Assembly (NCBI RefSeq): GCF_041549525.1
Contig: NZ_CP157456.1
Span: forward strand, 1,240,001 to 1,304,000
Source: Paenarthrobacter aurescens
GTDB taxonomy: Bacteria > Actinomycetota > Actinomycetes > Actinomycetales > Micrococcaceae
Length of the DNA stretch: 64,000 bases
Reading direction: 5' to 3'
Both the position numbers and the translations under genes were made by a program. Shown here in pieces: positions 17,573 to 28,095 of the stretch (position 1 is the stretch's first letter; each line of letters begins with the position of its first letter). The notes under the pieces were generated by a model that was not told where the DNA came from, did no database searches, and saw only the letters and a program-made list of their open reading frames with translations.

Positions 17573-18858
17573 GCGCGACAACTACCGCTCCGAAGTCGGG
17601 TTCAACGGCACTGCCCGCGTTCCGGCCTTCCATGAAAGTCCCGCTCTCGCTCGGCATTCTTGCCCTGATTGCGTTGGTCTTCTTCGGTTTCCTGGGCCCG
17701 GACCAGACCGCCGAGATGAAGATCAGCGATGCTGGTGACGCCGTGGCGGTTCCTGCCCTCATGATCCCGGGGCAGGTGGGCGGGGTAGTCTTCGGCATCT
17801 TGCTCCTTGCCATGGCCGCCTACTCCATCTACCTCTGGACGCAGGGGGAGCGCTCACCAAAGTGGCTGCCGATCGCCTTCGCCGTGGTGTTTGTGTTCGC
17901 GCTGCTCGTGTGGATCGTGGCCGGAGCCCGCCAGCCGTCCATCTCGCTGGCCGGCTTGGTGGCAGGTTCTGTCACCCTGGCGGTGCCGTTGGTGTTCGGT
18001 TCGCTCTCCGGTGTGCTCTGTGAGCGTGTGGGTGTAGTGAACATTGCCATCGAGGGCCAACTCCTGGGCGGTGCCTTTACGGCCGCACTGGTAGCCACCA
18101 TGACGGGCAGCCCGTACATCGGGCTTATTGCAGCCGCTGCTGCCGGTGCTGCCGTGTCCATGGTCCTGGCAGTCTTCAGCATCAAGTACCTGGTCAACCA
18201 GATCATTGTGGGCGTGGTGCTGAACGTGTTGGTCTCCGGCCTCACGGGCTTCCTCTACGGCACTTTGATGGTTCCCAACAAAGAGCAGTTCAACACCCCG
18301 GGCCGGCTGGATATCCTGCCCATCCCGCTGCTTTCGGATATCCCCATCATCGGCCCCATCCTGTTTGAGCAGTCCATCGCGGGCTACCTCATGTACATTG
18401 CCGTGGCCGTGGTGTGGTTCGGCCTGTTCAAGACCCGCTGGGGCCTGCGGGTCCGCGCCGTGGGTGAGCACCCGCAAGCTGCTGACACGCTGGGCATCAA
18501 CGTCAACGCAACCCGTTTCTGGAACGTCACCTTGGGTGGCGCCATCGCAGGGATCGGCGGTGCCGTGTTCACCCTGGTAACCATCGACTCCTTTACCAAG
18601 GACATTTCCGGTGGCCGGGGCTTCATTGCCTTGGCGGCGTTGATCTTTGGCCGGTGGAACCCCATCGGTGCCTTCCTGGCTTCGCTGTTGTTCGGCTTTG
18701 CCTACAACCTGCAGTCCATCCTGGGCATCATCGGCACCCCGGTCCCGAGCCAGTTCATGGCCATGCTGCCGTACGTGGTGACCATCTTCGCCGTCGCCGG
18801 TCTGGTGGGTAAGTCGCGGCCACCGGCCGCAAGCGGCATACCGTACGTGAAGGGTTGA
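17569..18858 (+). CDS. Nucleoside ABC transporter permease, second subunit
   Basis: The NupQ-like partner permease, 429 residues with about ten membrane segments and the CERVGVVNIAIEGQLLGGAF stretch typical of the second subunit. The ATG overlaps the previous stop by four bases and the cytidine deaminase gene starts two bases after its stop, which links uptake to nucleoside breakdown. Confidence 0.9.
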   Translation: MSATTTAPKSGSTALPAFRPSMKVPLSLGILALIALVFFGFLGPDQTAEMKISDAGDAVAVPALMIPGQVGGVVFGILLLAMAAYSIYLWTQGERSPKWLPIAFAVVFVFALLVWIVAGARQPSISLAGLVAGSVTLAVPLVFGSLSGVLCERVGVVNIAIEGQLLGGAFTAALVATMTGSPYIGLIAAAAAGAAVSMVLAVFSIKYLVNQIIVGVVLNVLVSGLTGFLYGTLMVPNKEQFNTPGRLDILPIPLLSDIPIIGPILFEQSIAGYLMYIAVAVVWFGLFKTRWGLRVRAVGEHPQAADTLGINVNATRFWNVTLGGAIAGIGGAVFTLVTIDSFTKDISGGRGFIALAALIFGRWNPIGAFLASLLFGFAYNLQSILGIIGTPVPSQFMAMLPYVVTIFAVAGLVGKSRPPAASGIPYVKG

Positions 18859-18860
18859 CC

Positions 18861-19265
18861 ATGCCGGCGAATGACGTCGATTGGCAGGCGCTGGAAGAAG
18901 CGGCAAAGCACGCCATGCGCAATGCTTATGCGCCGTACTCGAAGTTCCCGGTGGGGGCTGCGGCCCTCACCGAGGACGGCCGGATTGTGAGCGGCTGCAA
19001 CGTGGAGAACGCCAGCTACGGGCTGACACTCTGCGCCGAATGCGCGTTGGTGGGCCAGCTCCACATGACAGGCGGCGGCAGGATCGCAGCATTCTATTGT
19101 GTGGACGGCCAAGGCAACATCCTCATGCCGTGCGGGCGCTGCCGTCAGTTGCTGTACGAATTCAGGGCGCCGGGAATGCAGCTCATGACAACGCAGGGAA
19201 TCAAATCCATGGACCAGGTGCTGCCTGATGCCTTTGGTCCTGAACACCTGGAGGAAACTACGTGA
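18861..19265 (+). CDS. cdd: Cytidine deaminase
   Basis: Deaminates cytidine and deoxycytidine to uridines. The 134-residue protein is of the small tetrameric class: the zinc ligands are the cysteine in CAECAL, with its catalytic glutamate, and both cysteines in PCGRCRQ. The ATG at 18861 is two bases after the permease stop and is served by AAGGG. Its stop overlaps the deoA start. Confidence 0.95.
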   Translation: MPANDVDWQALEEAAKHAMRNAYAPYSKFPVGAAALTEDGRIVSGCNVENASYGLTLCAECALVGQLHMTGGGRIAAFYCVDGQGNILMPCGRCRQLLYEFRAPGMQLMTTQGIKSMDQVLPDAFGPEHLEETT

Positions 19266-20572
19266 CCAGCACCGAAGCGTTCGACGCCGTCCAGATCATT
19301 TCCATCAAGCGGGACAAGGGCACCCTCACTCCCGAGCAGATCGACTGGACCATTGATGCCTACACCCGCGGGGTGATCGCCGAGGAACAGATGGCGGCAC
19401 TGAACATGGCCATCCTGCTCAACGGCATGGATCGCGCGGAGATCTCCCGCTGGACCTCGGCCATGATCGCCTCGGGCGAGCGGATGGACTTTTCGTCCCT
19501 GACAACGCCCGACGGCGGCCGCAAGGCTACCAGCGACAAGCACTCCACCGGTGGGGTGGGGGATAAGATCACGCTGCCGCTGGCCCCGCTCGTGGCCGTG
19601 TTCGGCGTCGCCGTTCCGCAGCTCTCAGGCCGCGGGTTGGGCCACACGGGCGGCACCTTGGACAAGCTTGAAGCCATCCCGGGGTGGAGGGCCAACCTCA
19701 GCAACGACGAGATCATGGCCCAACTCCAGGACGTGGGAGCCGTCATCTGCGCAGCAGGCTCCGGTCTCGCTCCGGCGGACAAGAAGCTCTACGCCCTGCG
19801 TGATGTCACCGGCACTGTTGAAGCCATTCCGCTCATTGCCTCCTCGATCATGAGCAAGAAGATCGCTGAAGGAACGGGCTCGCTGGTGCTGGACGTCAAG
19901 GTAGGCTCCGGCGCTTTCATGAAGGATGTAGCACGGGCGCGGGAGCTTGCCGAGACCATGGTGGCTCTGGGCAAGGACGCCGGTGTGCACACCGTCGCCC
20001 TGATCACGGACATGTCCACGCCGTTGGGTCTGACGGCCGGTAACGCCATTGAAGTTGAGGAGTCGGTGGAGGTCCTTGCGGGCGGCGGTCCGGAAGACGT
20101 CGTCGAGTTGACCGTCCGCTTGGCCGAGGAGATGCTGGCCGGTGCCGGCATCCACGATGCCGACCCCGCAGCAGCCCTGAAGGACGGCCGTGCCATGGAC
20201 GTCTGGAACCGGATGATCGAAGCACAGGGTGGAGATCCGCGGGCAGCCCTGCCGGTGGCCAGGGAATCGGAGACTGTTTACGCGCCGGCGGACGGCGTCC
20301 TGGTGGAACTGGATGCCTTGTCCGTGGGAGTTGCCGCCTGGCGCCTCGGAGCCGGCCGGGCCCGCAAGGAGGATCAGGTTCAAGCGGGAGCTGGCGTGCG
20401 CCTGCACGCCAAGCCCGGCGCATTGGTCCGTGCAGGGGAGCCGCTCATGACGCTCCTGACGGACACCCCGGAGAAATTTGATCGGGCAAAGGAAGCACTC
20501 CAGGATGCGGTGGTGATCGCGCCCGAAGGTTCACGCCCGGCGCATCAGCTCATCATCGACCGCATCGCCTAG
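19262..20572 (+). CDS. deoA: Thymidine phosphorylase
   Basis: Splits thymidine or deoxyuridine with phosphate to base and deoxyribose 1-phosphate. The 436-residue protein carries the family signature SGRGLGHTGGTLDKLE near residue 120 and KHSTGGVGDK near residue 85. The GTG start overlaps the cdd stop by four bases. It ends the pyrimidine part of the salvage operon and is followed by a hairpin. Confidence 0.96.
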   Translation: MTSTEAFDAVQIISIKRDKGTLTPEQIDWTIDAYTRGVIAEEQMAALNMAILLNGMDRAEISRWTSAMIASGERMDFSSLTTPDGGRKATSDKHSTGGVGDKITLPLAPLVAVFGVAVPQLSGRGLGHTGGTLDKLEAIPGWRANLSNDEIMAQLQDVGAVICAAGSGLAPADKKLYALRDVTGTVEAIPLIASSIMSKKIAEGTGSLVLDVKVGSGAFMKDVARARELAETMVALGKDAGVHTVALITDMSTPLGLTAGNAIEVEESVEVLAGGGPEDVVELTVRLAEEMLAGAGIHDADPAAALKDGRAMDVWNRMIEAQGGDPRAALPVARESETVYAPADGVLVELDALSVGVAAWRLGAGRARKEDQVQAGAGVRLHAKPGALVRAGEPLMTLLTDTPEKFDRAKEALQDAVVIAPEGSRPAHQLIIDRIA

Positions 20573-20578
20573 GCTTAA

Positions 20579-20615
20579 GTGTTCCGGACTGTTCGCGAAG
20601 GACGGTCCGGAACAC
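20579..20615 (+). terminator. Hairpin after deoA
   Basis: An exact 11-base stem (20579-20589, 20605-20615) around a 15-base loop. It has no T-tract, so termination may be partial. Confidence 0.5.
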
Positions 20616-20660
20616 CAGTCATCCGGCGCCTGTGGGGGAGCCGGCAACCGTAAGGAAACC

Positions 20661-21311
20661 GTGCAGGGCATCAACGATTTCATCCTCGCCGCAGCCGAGC
20701 AGCCTTGGGTGTTGTTCCTGGTGCTGGCTTGCTGCGTGATAGATGGTTTCTTCCCGCCTATTCCCAGCGAATCCGTGGTGGTGGGCCTGAGCGCAGTTTC
20801 CGGAAGCAGCGGTTCACCCAATGTGTGGCTGCTGGGTGTGATGGCCGCTTTGGGGGCTTTCTCCGGGGACAACATCGCGTACATCATCGGCCGGCACATC
20901 GGCATCCAGCGCTGGCGATGGATGCGCACCCAGCGAATGCAGGGCGCCTTCCGCTGGGCCGGCAAGGAACTCCGCCGCCGCTCGGCCTCGCTGATCATGG
21001 TGGCCCGTTTTATCCCCATTGGCCGCGTGGCAGTGAACCTGACGGCCGGCGCCACACACTTCCATCACCGGCGCTTCGTGGCCCTGACGGCCATGTCCGC
21101 CATCCTGTGGGCCACCTACTCGGTGATCCTTGGCTACTTCTTTGGTGTCTGGTTTGAGGACAACCACCTGCTGGGCGCCGTGATCGCGATCGTGGTGGCA
21201 GTAATCCTGGGAATCATCATTGACCGGATCATCAGCAAAGTCCGTGGATCCGTTCCCCTGGACGGCAAGAACATCCCTGAGGAAGACGCCCCCACTCCAC
21301 CCACGGTATGA
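20661..21311 (+). CDS. DedA-family membrane protein, copy 1
   Basis: A 216-residue protein of the DedA/VTT family. Some members flip undecaprenyl phosphate or phospholipids across the membrane. FFPPIPSES near residue 30 and ARFIPIGRVAVNLTAG near residue 115 are the conserved re-entrant motifs with the key acidic and arginine residues. The GTG start follows AAGGA. Its neighbours are nucleoside genes, with no clear link. Confidence 0.88.
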   Translation: MQGINDFILAAAEQPWVLFLVLACCVIDGFFPPIPSESVVVGLSAVSGSSGSPNVWLLGVMAALGAFSGDNIAYIIGRHIGIQRWRWMRTQRMQGAFRWAGKELRRRSASLIMVARFIPIGRVAVNLTAGATHFHHRRFVALTAMSAILWATYSVILGYFFGVWFEDNHLLGAVIAIVVAVILGIIIDRIISKVRGSVPLDGKNIPEEDAPTPPTV

Positions 21312-21485
21312 CGTTGCCGGGCCCGGAAGATCAGCCCGGCGGTTGACGACGGCACCTTATCAGCACCTATAGCGTTAAGCGTGTGATCCCTTGGCTGGGA
21401 CGTAGCGAACGACGTCCCGGCCGTGGGACACTAGAGCGACTTCGGTCACATCGTCAAGTCACATTCGTCTAGGAGCTACCGTCGC

Positions 21486-22196
21486 GTGGAGTTTTTGAAC
21501 CAAATGCTCGAGCATGCAGCCGGGCAGCCCTGGATATACCCGGTACTCCTGGTCTTCTTCTTCATTGACGGATTTGCCACCATCCTTCCCAGCGAAACAG
21601 CCATTGTTGGCCTCTCGGCGCTGTCTCTTCACAGTGGAGAGCCCAATCTCTGGATCCTGGGAGGCACCGCTCTTATAGGTGCCATGGCGGGGGACAACAT
21701 GGCCTACATGCTGGGCCGCAAAATCGGTCTTACCCGCTGGAAATGGATGCGCAGGCCCAAGGTCCAAAAGATGTTCGCCTGGGCGCAGTATGAGCTGGAC
21801 AAGCGCGGCGCGGTCCTCATTTTCACGGCCCGGTACATTCCTTGGGGCCGTGTAGCTGTGAACTACGTGGCCGGACAGACCGGCTTCCGCCACCGGACGT
21901 TCTTCTGGTTGGACGCTTTCGCCTGCATCACCTGGGTTGCCTACTCCATCGGCATCGGCTTGCTGGCAGGTCAATGGGTGCACCACAACCCGCTCCTGGG
22001 AGTCGGAATTGCCGTGGCCTTCGCAGTGGTCCTTGGCATTGTGGTGGACCACGCCCTTCGCTGGTGGCACAAGTACCTTGAGAAGCGGGACCTGGCCCGT
22101 GATGCGGCAGCAGGCAATACGGTCCCTGCAGAAGAGTCCCCGGATCTGTCGCAAAAGGCGGCCGCCGGCGTGGACCTCTCAAAACCCGCTGGCTAA
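21486..22196 (+). CDS. DedA-family membrane protein, copy 2
   Basis: A 236-residue paralogue of the preceding gene, 174 bases downstream. The same landmarks are present: IDGFATILPSETAIVGLSAL and ARYIPWGRVAVNYVAGQ. Both copies also share the GDN(I/M)AY motif and the R-W-x-WMR segment, so the pair arose by tandem duplication. AGGAG lies ten bases before the GTG start. The C-terminal 30 residues are polar and differ between the copies. Confidence 0.87.
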   Translation: MEFLNQMLEHAAGQPWIYPVLLVFFFIDGFATILPSETAIVGLSALSLHSGEPNLWILGGTALIGAMAGDNMAYMLGRKIGLTRWKWMRRPKVQKMFAWAQYELDKRGAVLIFTARYIPWGRVAVNYVAGQTGFRHRTFFWLDAFACITWVAYSIGIGLLAGQWVHHNPLLGVGIAVAFAVVLGIVVDHALRWWHKYLEKRDLARDAAAGNTVPAEESPDLSQKAAAGVDLSKPAG

Positions 22197-22224
22197 GCTA
22201 CAGCGGTCCCCCTACAGTTAGTAC

Positions 22225-23367
22225 GTGACTGAGCCCATTCTTGATGCTGCCCCTGCCCTTGACTTCGATTTGAAGAGCCTGCCCAAGGTTTCCCTCCATG
22301 ATCACCTGGACGGAGGACTCCGCCCGGCCACCATTATTGAGCTGGCTGAGGCCGCCGGCCACACGCTGCCCTCCACCGATCCCGTGGCGCTGGGCGAATG
22401 GTTCCGCGAATCCGCCGACTCCGGTTCGCTGGTCCGTTACCTCGAAACGTTCGATCACACTGTTGCCGTCATGCAGACCAAGGAAGGCCTGTTCCGGGTC
22501 GCCAAGGAATTCGTGGAAGACCTGGCTGAGGACGGTGTGGTGTATGGCGAAGTCCGCTGGGCTCCCGAACAGCACCTGCAGCAGGGCCTGACCCTGGATG
22601 AGGTTGTTGAAGCAGTTCAGACCGGCCTTGAAGCCGGCATGGAGTCCGCTGAAGAACGCGGCCAGCAGATTCAGGTTGGGCAGCTCATCACTGCCATGCG
22701 CCACGCTGACCGCGGCCAGGAGATCGCCGAACTCGCTGTCCGCCACCGGGCAAACGGAGCAGTGGGCTTTGACATCGCCGGGGCCGAGGACGGCTTCCTG
22801 CCCTCCCGTTTCAAGGACGCTTTCACCTATTTGGCGGAGAACAACTTCCCGGCAACGGTCCACGCAGGCGAAGCCGCCGGCCTTGAGAGCATCCAGTCCG
22901 CATTGGTGGACGGGCGCGCTTTGCGCCTGGGCCATGGCGTGCGGATCGCCGAGGACATCTCGGTGGAGTTTGAAGACAACTCCGACGACGACGGCGAGGA
23001 CACCGTGGGCATGGTGACCATCGGCAGCGTGGCTGCCTGGGTCCGCGACCGCGGAATTGCCTTGGAAATCTGCCCTTCGTCCAACCTTCAGACCGGTGCC
23101 ATTTCCGGCTTTGGCGACGGCATTGAAAGCCACCCGGTGGACATGCTTTTCCAGCTCGGCTTCAACGTCACCATCAACACGGACAACCGCCTGATGAGTG
23201 GGGTCACCCTCACCGATGAGTTCGAACTCCTGGTGGAGACCTTCGATTACGACCTCGATGATCTGCTGGAACTGACACTGAACGCCGCAGAGGCAGCCTT
23301 CCTGCCGCTGGATGAGCGCGAAGCCTTGGTTGAGTACATCAACGATGCCTACGCCAACCTCGGCTGA
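22225..23367 (+). CDS. add: Adenosine deaminase
   Basis: Converts adenosine and deoxyadenosine to inosines. The 380-residue TIM-barrel hydrolase shows every metal and active-site motif: HDHLDGGLRP, VHAGEAAG, RLGHGVRI and NTDNRLMSG. The GTG start lies six bases after TACAGT (22213-22218), so it has its own promoter and probably a leaderless mRNA. With the transporter, cdd and deoA it completes a nucleoside catabolism set. Confidence 0.95.
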   Translation: MTEPILDAAPALDFDLKSLPKVSLHDHLDGGLRPATIIELAEAAGHTLPSTDPVALGEWFRESADSGSLVRYLETFDHTVAVMQTKEGLFRVAKEFVEDLAEDGVVYGEVRWAPEQHLQQGLTLDEVVEAVQTGLEAGMESAEERGQQIQVGQLITAMRHADRGQEIAELAVRHRANGAVGFDIAGAEDGFLPSRFKDAFTYLAENNFPATVHAGEAAGLESIQSALVDGRALRLGHGVRIAEDISVEFEDNSDDDGEDTVGMVTIGSVAAWVRDRGIALEICPSSNLQTGAISGFGDGIESHPVDMLFQLGFNVTINTDNRLMSGVTLTDEFELLVETFDYDLDDLLELTLNAAEAAFLPLDEREALVEYINDAYANLG

Positions 23368-24100
23368 TTCTCCGCTGGACCAGCTGCTGGGTGGGCCCAC
23401 GGCAGCAGGGGTCCCTGACCGAGCTTGCGAGGTTGGGGAGCTGCTGGGGACCATTGCGGCACTGCGTGAGCACTGCCCATGGATGGGTGGGCTGACGCAC
23501 GAGTCGCTGGTGGAGTACCTGATTGAGGAAGCCTATGAAGTGGTGGACTCGATCGAAGCCGGCGCAGTTGATGATGAGCTCCGTGGCGAGCTGGGCGATG
23601 TGCTGCTTCAAGTAGTGCTGCACGCCCGGCTCGCCGAGGAGCGCGGCAGCTTTGATTTCGCTGCGGTAGCCCGGGGTATCAACGACAAGATGATCCGACG
23701 CAACCGGCACGTGTTCAAGGCGGACGGTTCACTGCAGGACAGTTTTCCGTCCAGCGTCGAGGAAATCATCGTCAAGTGGGATGCTGCCAAGCGGGCCGAG
23801 AAGCCGGAGCGGAAGGATCCCTTTGAAGGTATTCCGCCGCACCTCCCGGCCTTGGCGGCAGCCCAGAAGTCGTTGGACAGGGCAGCCCGCGCAGGGCTGG
23901 ACGTTGATGCGGGGTTGAGCGTTGACGCCCAAGGTGCGCTGGCCGGCGTCGGGCTCGCTGCTGTTCCTGCCTCGGAAGAGGCGCTCGGTGAGCTGCTGCT
24001 GGCGGTCGTCGCCGGTGCCCGGGAGCAAGGACTCGACGCCGAACGGGCCCTTCGTGCAGCGGTTCGATCGTTTCAGAACACCCAGGCACCGCCTTCATGA
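23345..24100 (+). CDS. mazG: MazG-family nucleoside triphosphate pyrophosphohydrolase
   Basis: Hydrolyses damaged or excess NTPs to NMPs. The helical MazG domain is at residues 35-110, with the metal-binding YLIEEAYEVVD and ELGDVLLQVVLHA. The C-terminal half is a shorter, alanine-rich remnant of the second MazG domain. The chosen ATG (23345) overlaps the end of add by 23 bases. The mazG-eno-ftsB-DUF501-ppx order matches Rv1021-Rv1026 of Mycobacterium tuberculosis, apart from lpqU. Confidence 0.9.
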   Translation: MPTPTSADSPLDQLLGGPTAAGVPDRACEVGELLGTIAALREHCPWMGGLTHESLVEYLIEEAYEVVDSIEAGAVDDELRGELGDVLLQVVLHARLAEERGSFDFAAVARGINDKMIRRNRHVFKADGSLQDSFPSSVEEIIVKWDAAKRAEKPERKDPFEGIPPHLPALAAAQKSLDRAARAGLDVDAGLSVDAQGALAGVGLAAVPASEEALGELLLAVVAGAREQGLDAERALRAAVRSFQNTQAPPS

Positions 24101-24132
24101 CGTGAGCCGTTGGAAGCCGTGCCGTAACCTAA

Positions 24133-25497
<1,365 letters not shown>

Positions 25498-25515
25498 CCT
25501 TCAGCGAAAACAGCT

Positions 25516-25559
25516 AACCGGTGGCTATGGTGGAAAGACCATGGCCGCCGGTTTTCGTT
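25516..25559 (+). terminator. Terminator after enolase
   Basis: A 16-base stem (25516-25531, 25538-25553) with two G-U type mismatches, followed by TTCGTTT. Confidence 0.75.
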
Positions 25560-25646
25560 TAACTCCGGTTCTGCAGAACACAGGCCAGGTGAAAAACAGC
25601 AAGCGCAGCAAACCGCCAGGCAAGCACCGGGCATTACAGGAGTGTC

Positions 25647-26378
25647 ATGGCCACCCGTCGTCCAAAGGTCCCCAGGGCCGACGCCCTTGGCAGCCCGTCC
25701 AGCGGTAGCCGCCCGTCCCCCGCCAGCCAGTCCTCCACAGGTGGCAAGCCGGCCGAAGGCGCTGAGGTCATCACGGCTGAGTTCGGCGGTGAGCGGTCAA
25801 CGTCAAAGTCGTCGACGCCGGCTGGCGGCAAAGCGGCAACCACCAGTAAAGCGGCAACCGGCGGAAAGAGCCCCGCAGGGAGGAAGCCGTCGGGGATTTC
25901 CTACAAGGTGGCGGACACCAAATCTGCGGACAAGGGCCAAGGTTCCGGAAAACCAGGCACTTCCAAGGATGACCGCGACCTCGATCCCGTACCGGCAAAA
26001 GCGTTCTCCGGCCGGATGCTTGCACTGGCTGTGGTGATGATTGCCATCACTATCCTGCTGGCTCCCACCGTGAAGATCTTCCTGGAGAAACGTGCTGAAA
26101 TCTCAGCGCTGGAAGCGGAAATCGCCGGCAGGAAAGCCGAACAAGCGGAGCTGAACAAACAGCTTTCCCGGTGGCAGGACCCCAACTACGTGAAACAGCA
26201 GGCCCGGGACCGCATTAACATGGTTATGCCGGGTGAAACAGGTTACTGGGTGTTTGGGGGAGAAGAAGCCGCCGGCACACCGGGTGGCCGCACCGGCTCC
26301 GGATCGTCGGCCAACCCGGAGAATCTGCCCTGGGTGGATGCTCTCTGGGAGTCAATCAGACGATCGGCAACTGACTAG
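25647..26378 (+). CDS. ftsB: FtsB/DivIC-like septum formation initiator protein
   Basis: A single-pass cell division protein of 243 residues. The first 120 residues are a low-complexity, Ser/Thr/Lys/Pro-rich cytoplasmic tail. One membrane helix follows (MLALAVVMIAITILLAP, about 123-142), then a short coiled coil (EKRAEISALEAEIAGRKAEQ) and the family ending DPNYVKQQARDRINMVMPGE. Its place directly after eno is the usual one in actinobacteria. It should act in the FtsQ-FtsL-FtsB complex. Confidence 0.88.
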   Translation: MATRRPKVPRADALGSPSSGSRPSPASQSSTGGKPAEGAEVITAEFGGERSTSKSSTPAGGKAATTSKAATGGKSPAGRKPSGISYKVADTKSADKGQGSGKPGTSKDDRDLDPVPAKAFSGRMLALAVVMIAITILLAPTVKIFLEKRAEISALEAEIAGRKAEQAELNKQLSRWQDPNYVKQQARDRINMVMPGETGYWVFGGEEAAGTPGGRTGSGSSANPENLPWVDALWESIRRSATD

Positions 26379-26383
26379 AAGCG

Positions 26384-27130
26384 GTGCCCGCCGCCGTCGT
26401 GTCCGCATGGGACGCGAGAAAAGGGGCAGGAAGGTTGGCAGCGCAAGTGGAAGAGAACACGGCAGCCGTGCCGCAGGAATCCCGCCAGCCATCAGCTCAC
26501 GATCTTGAGGTTCTGAGCCGCCAACTGGGCAGGCCGGTCCGGGACGTTGTGGAGATCCCGGCCAGGTGCGTCTGTGGCAACCCCTTGGTGGCCGCTACGG
26601 CTCCCAGGCTGAGCAACGGAACGCCTTTCCCCACTACGTTCTACCTGACGCACCCGGTGATCACGTCGGCAGTGTCGCGGCTTGAAGCGGGCGGGCTCAT
26701 GAACGAGATGAATGAACGGCTCACCGCTGATGATGAGCTGGCCGGTGCCTACCGAGGGGCCCATGAGGCCTACCTGCAGGCCCGCAATGAAATCGCGCAC
26801 CGCTCCGGGACAGGAGCGGTGCCGGAGATTGATGGCATTTCAGCCGGCGGCATGCCCACCCGGGTGAAGTGCCTTCACGTCCTGGTGGGTCATTCGTTGG
26901 CTGCCGGTCCGGGCGTTAATCCGCTGGGGGACCAGGCGCTGGACTCCATTACCGAGTGGTGGACCAAGGACCGTTGCTATTGCGACGGCGCGTGGGACAC
27001 GGCCGGCGAGGCACCTTCCCGGGACTTGAGCCGCCATGGTCCGCAGGGACTGCCGGAGATCGTGGGGCGTCCCGCGCCGGTGCGGAAGTCCAAAACTGAG
27101 TCCGAGTCCGGGAAGGAAGGCACCGCATGA
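26384..27130 (+). CDS. DUF501 family protein
   Basis: A 248-residue protein of unknown function, conserved next to ftsB and ppx in actinobacteria (Rv1025 family). CVCGNPLVAATAPRL, PFPTTFYLTHP and the late DRCYCDGAW are the conserved blocks. The cysteine pairs could bind a metal, which is an inference. The start is uncertain: a GTG at 26384 or a TTG at 26435 (reading LAAQVEEN), the latter preceded by AAGGGG. The stop overlaps the next ATG. Confidence 0.85.
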   Translation: MPAAVVSAWDARKGAGRLAAQVEENTAAVPQESRQPSAHDLEVLSRQLGRPVRDVVEIPARCVCGNPLVAATAPRLSNGTPFPTTFYLTHPVITSAVSRLEAGGLMNEMNERLTADDELAGAYRGAHEAYLQARNEIAHRSGTGAVPEIDGISAGGMPTRVKCLHVLVGHSLAAGPGVNPLGDQALDSITEWWTKDRCYCDGAWDTAGEAPSRDLSRHGPQGLPEIVGRPAPVRKSKTESESGKEGTA

Positions 27131-28095
27131 GCCGGGTGGCCGCCATTGACTGCGGAACCAACTCCATCCGCCTCCTCATCGCCGATGCCTCCACTAAAGG
27201 ATTGGAGACGACCACTGCCGGACCGCTGACCGACGTCGTGCGGGAAATGCGGGTAGTGCGGCTCGGCCAAGGCGTTGACGCGACGGGCGAACTCGCCCCT
27301 GAAGCCCTGGAGCGCACCTTCGCTGCCGCGCGGGACTACGCGGCGCTGATCAAGGAACACGGCGCAGGACGGATCCGCTTCGCAGCTACCTCGGCCACGC
27401 GTGACGCCAGGAACCGCCAAGTGTTTGTGGACGGCATCCGGGAAGTGCTGGGAGTGCAGCCTGAGGTGATCACCGGTGACGAGGAAGCCGCGCTCTCTTT
27501 CGCCGGTGCCAGCAGTGTCCTGCCGGCCATGGGGGAGGACCCCATCCTGGTGGTGGACCTCGGCGGCGGAAGTACCGAATTCGTGCTGGGCAATTCCAGC
27601 GGCGTGATCGCGGCACGCTCTGTTGACGTTGGCTGCGTGCGACTCACTGAGCGTCACCTTCGCAACGATCCGCCCTCTGCCGCCCAGATCGCCGCAGCAG
27701 AGGCCGACGTCGACGCCGCGCTTGATCTTGCTGCGCAAACGGTCCCGCTGGACCGCGCCACAGCCGTGGTTGGGGTTGCAGGTTCCATCACCACCATCAC
27801 CGCGCACGCTCTGGGCCTGGACGAATACCGGACCAACCGCATCCACGGTGCTTCGCTGGACCTGGAAACCATCACCGATGCATGCACCAGTTTGCTGGAA
27901 ATGACGCGGGACGAGCGGGCTGCCCTTCCATACATGCACCCGGGACGGGTGGATGTGATCGGAGCCGGAGCGTTGGTATGGCGCCGCATCCTGGGCCGCT
28001 TGGCGGAGGTCAGCAACGGGAGAATCCGTGCCGCCGTTGCCAGCGAGCACGACATCCTGGACGGCATCGCCCTGAGTATCAGGGACGGTCAATGA
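27127..28095 (+). CDS. Ppx/GppA exopolyphosphatase-family phosphatase
   Basis: A sugar-kinase/actin-fold phosphatase of 322 residues that cleaves polyphosphate or pppGpp. AAIDCGTNSIRLLIAD at the N-terminus, AATSATRDARN and VVDLGGGSTEFVLG are the phosphate-binding loops. It is the short form without the C-terminal HD domain. It overlaps DUF501 and the subtilase gene by four bases each (ATGA), so all three are translated together. Confidence 0.92.
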   Translation: MSRVAAIDCGTNSIRLLIADASTKGLETTTAGPLTDVVREMRVVRLGQGVDATGELAPEALERTFAAARDYAALIKEHGAGRIRFAATSATRDARNRQVFVDGIREVLGVQPEVITGDEEAALSFAGASSVLPAMGEDPILVVDLGGGSTEFVLGNSSGVIAARSVDVGCVRLTERHLRNDPPSAAQIAAAEADVDAALDLAAQTVPLDRATAVVGVAGSITTITAHALGLDEYRTNRIHGASLDLETITDACTSLLEMTRDERAALPYMHPGRVDVIGAGALVWRRILGRLAEVSNGRIRAAVASEHDILDGIALSIRDGQ

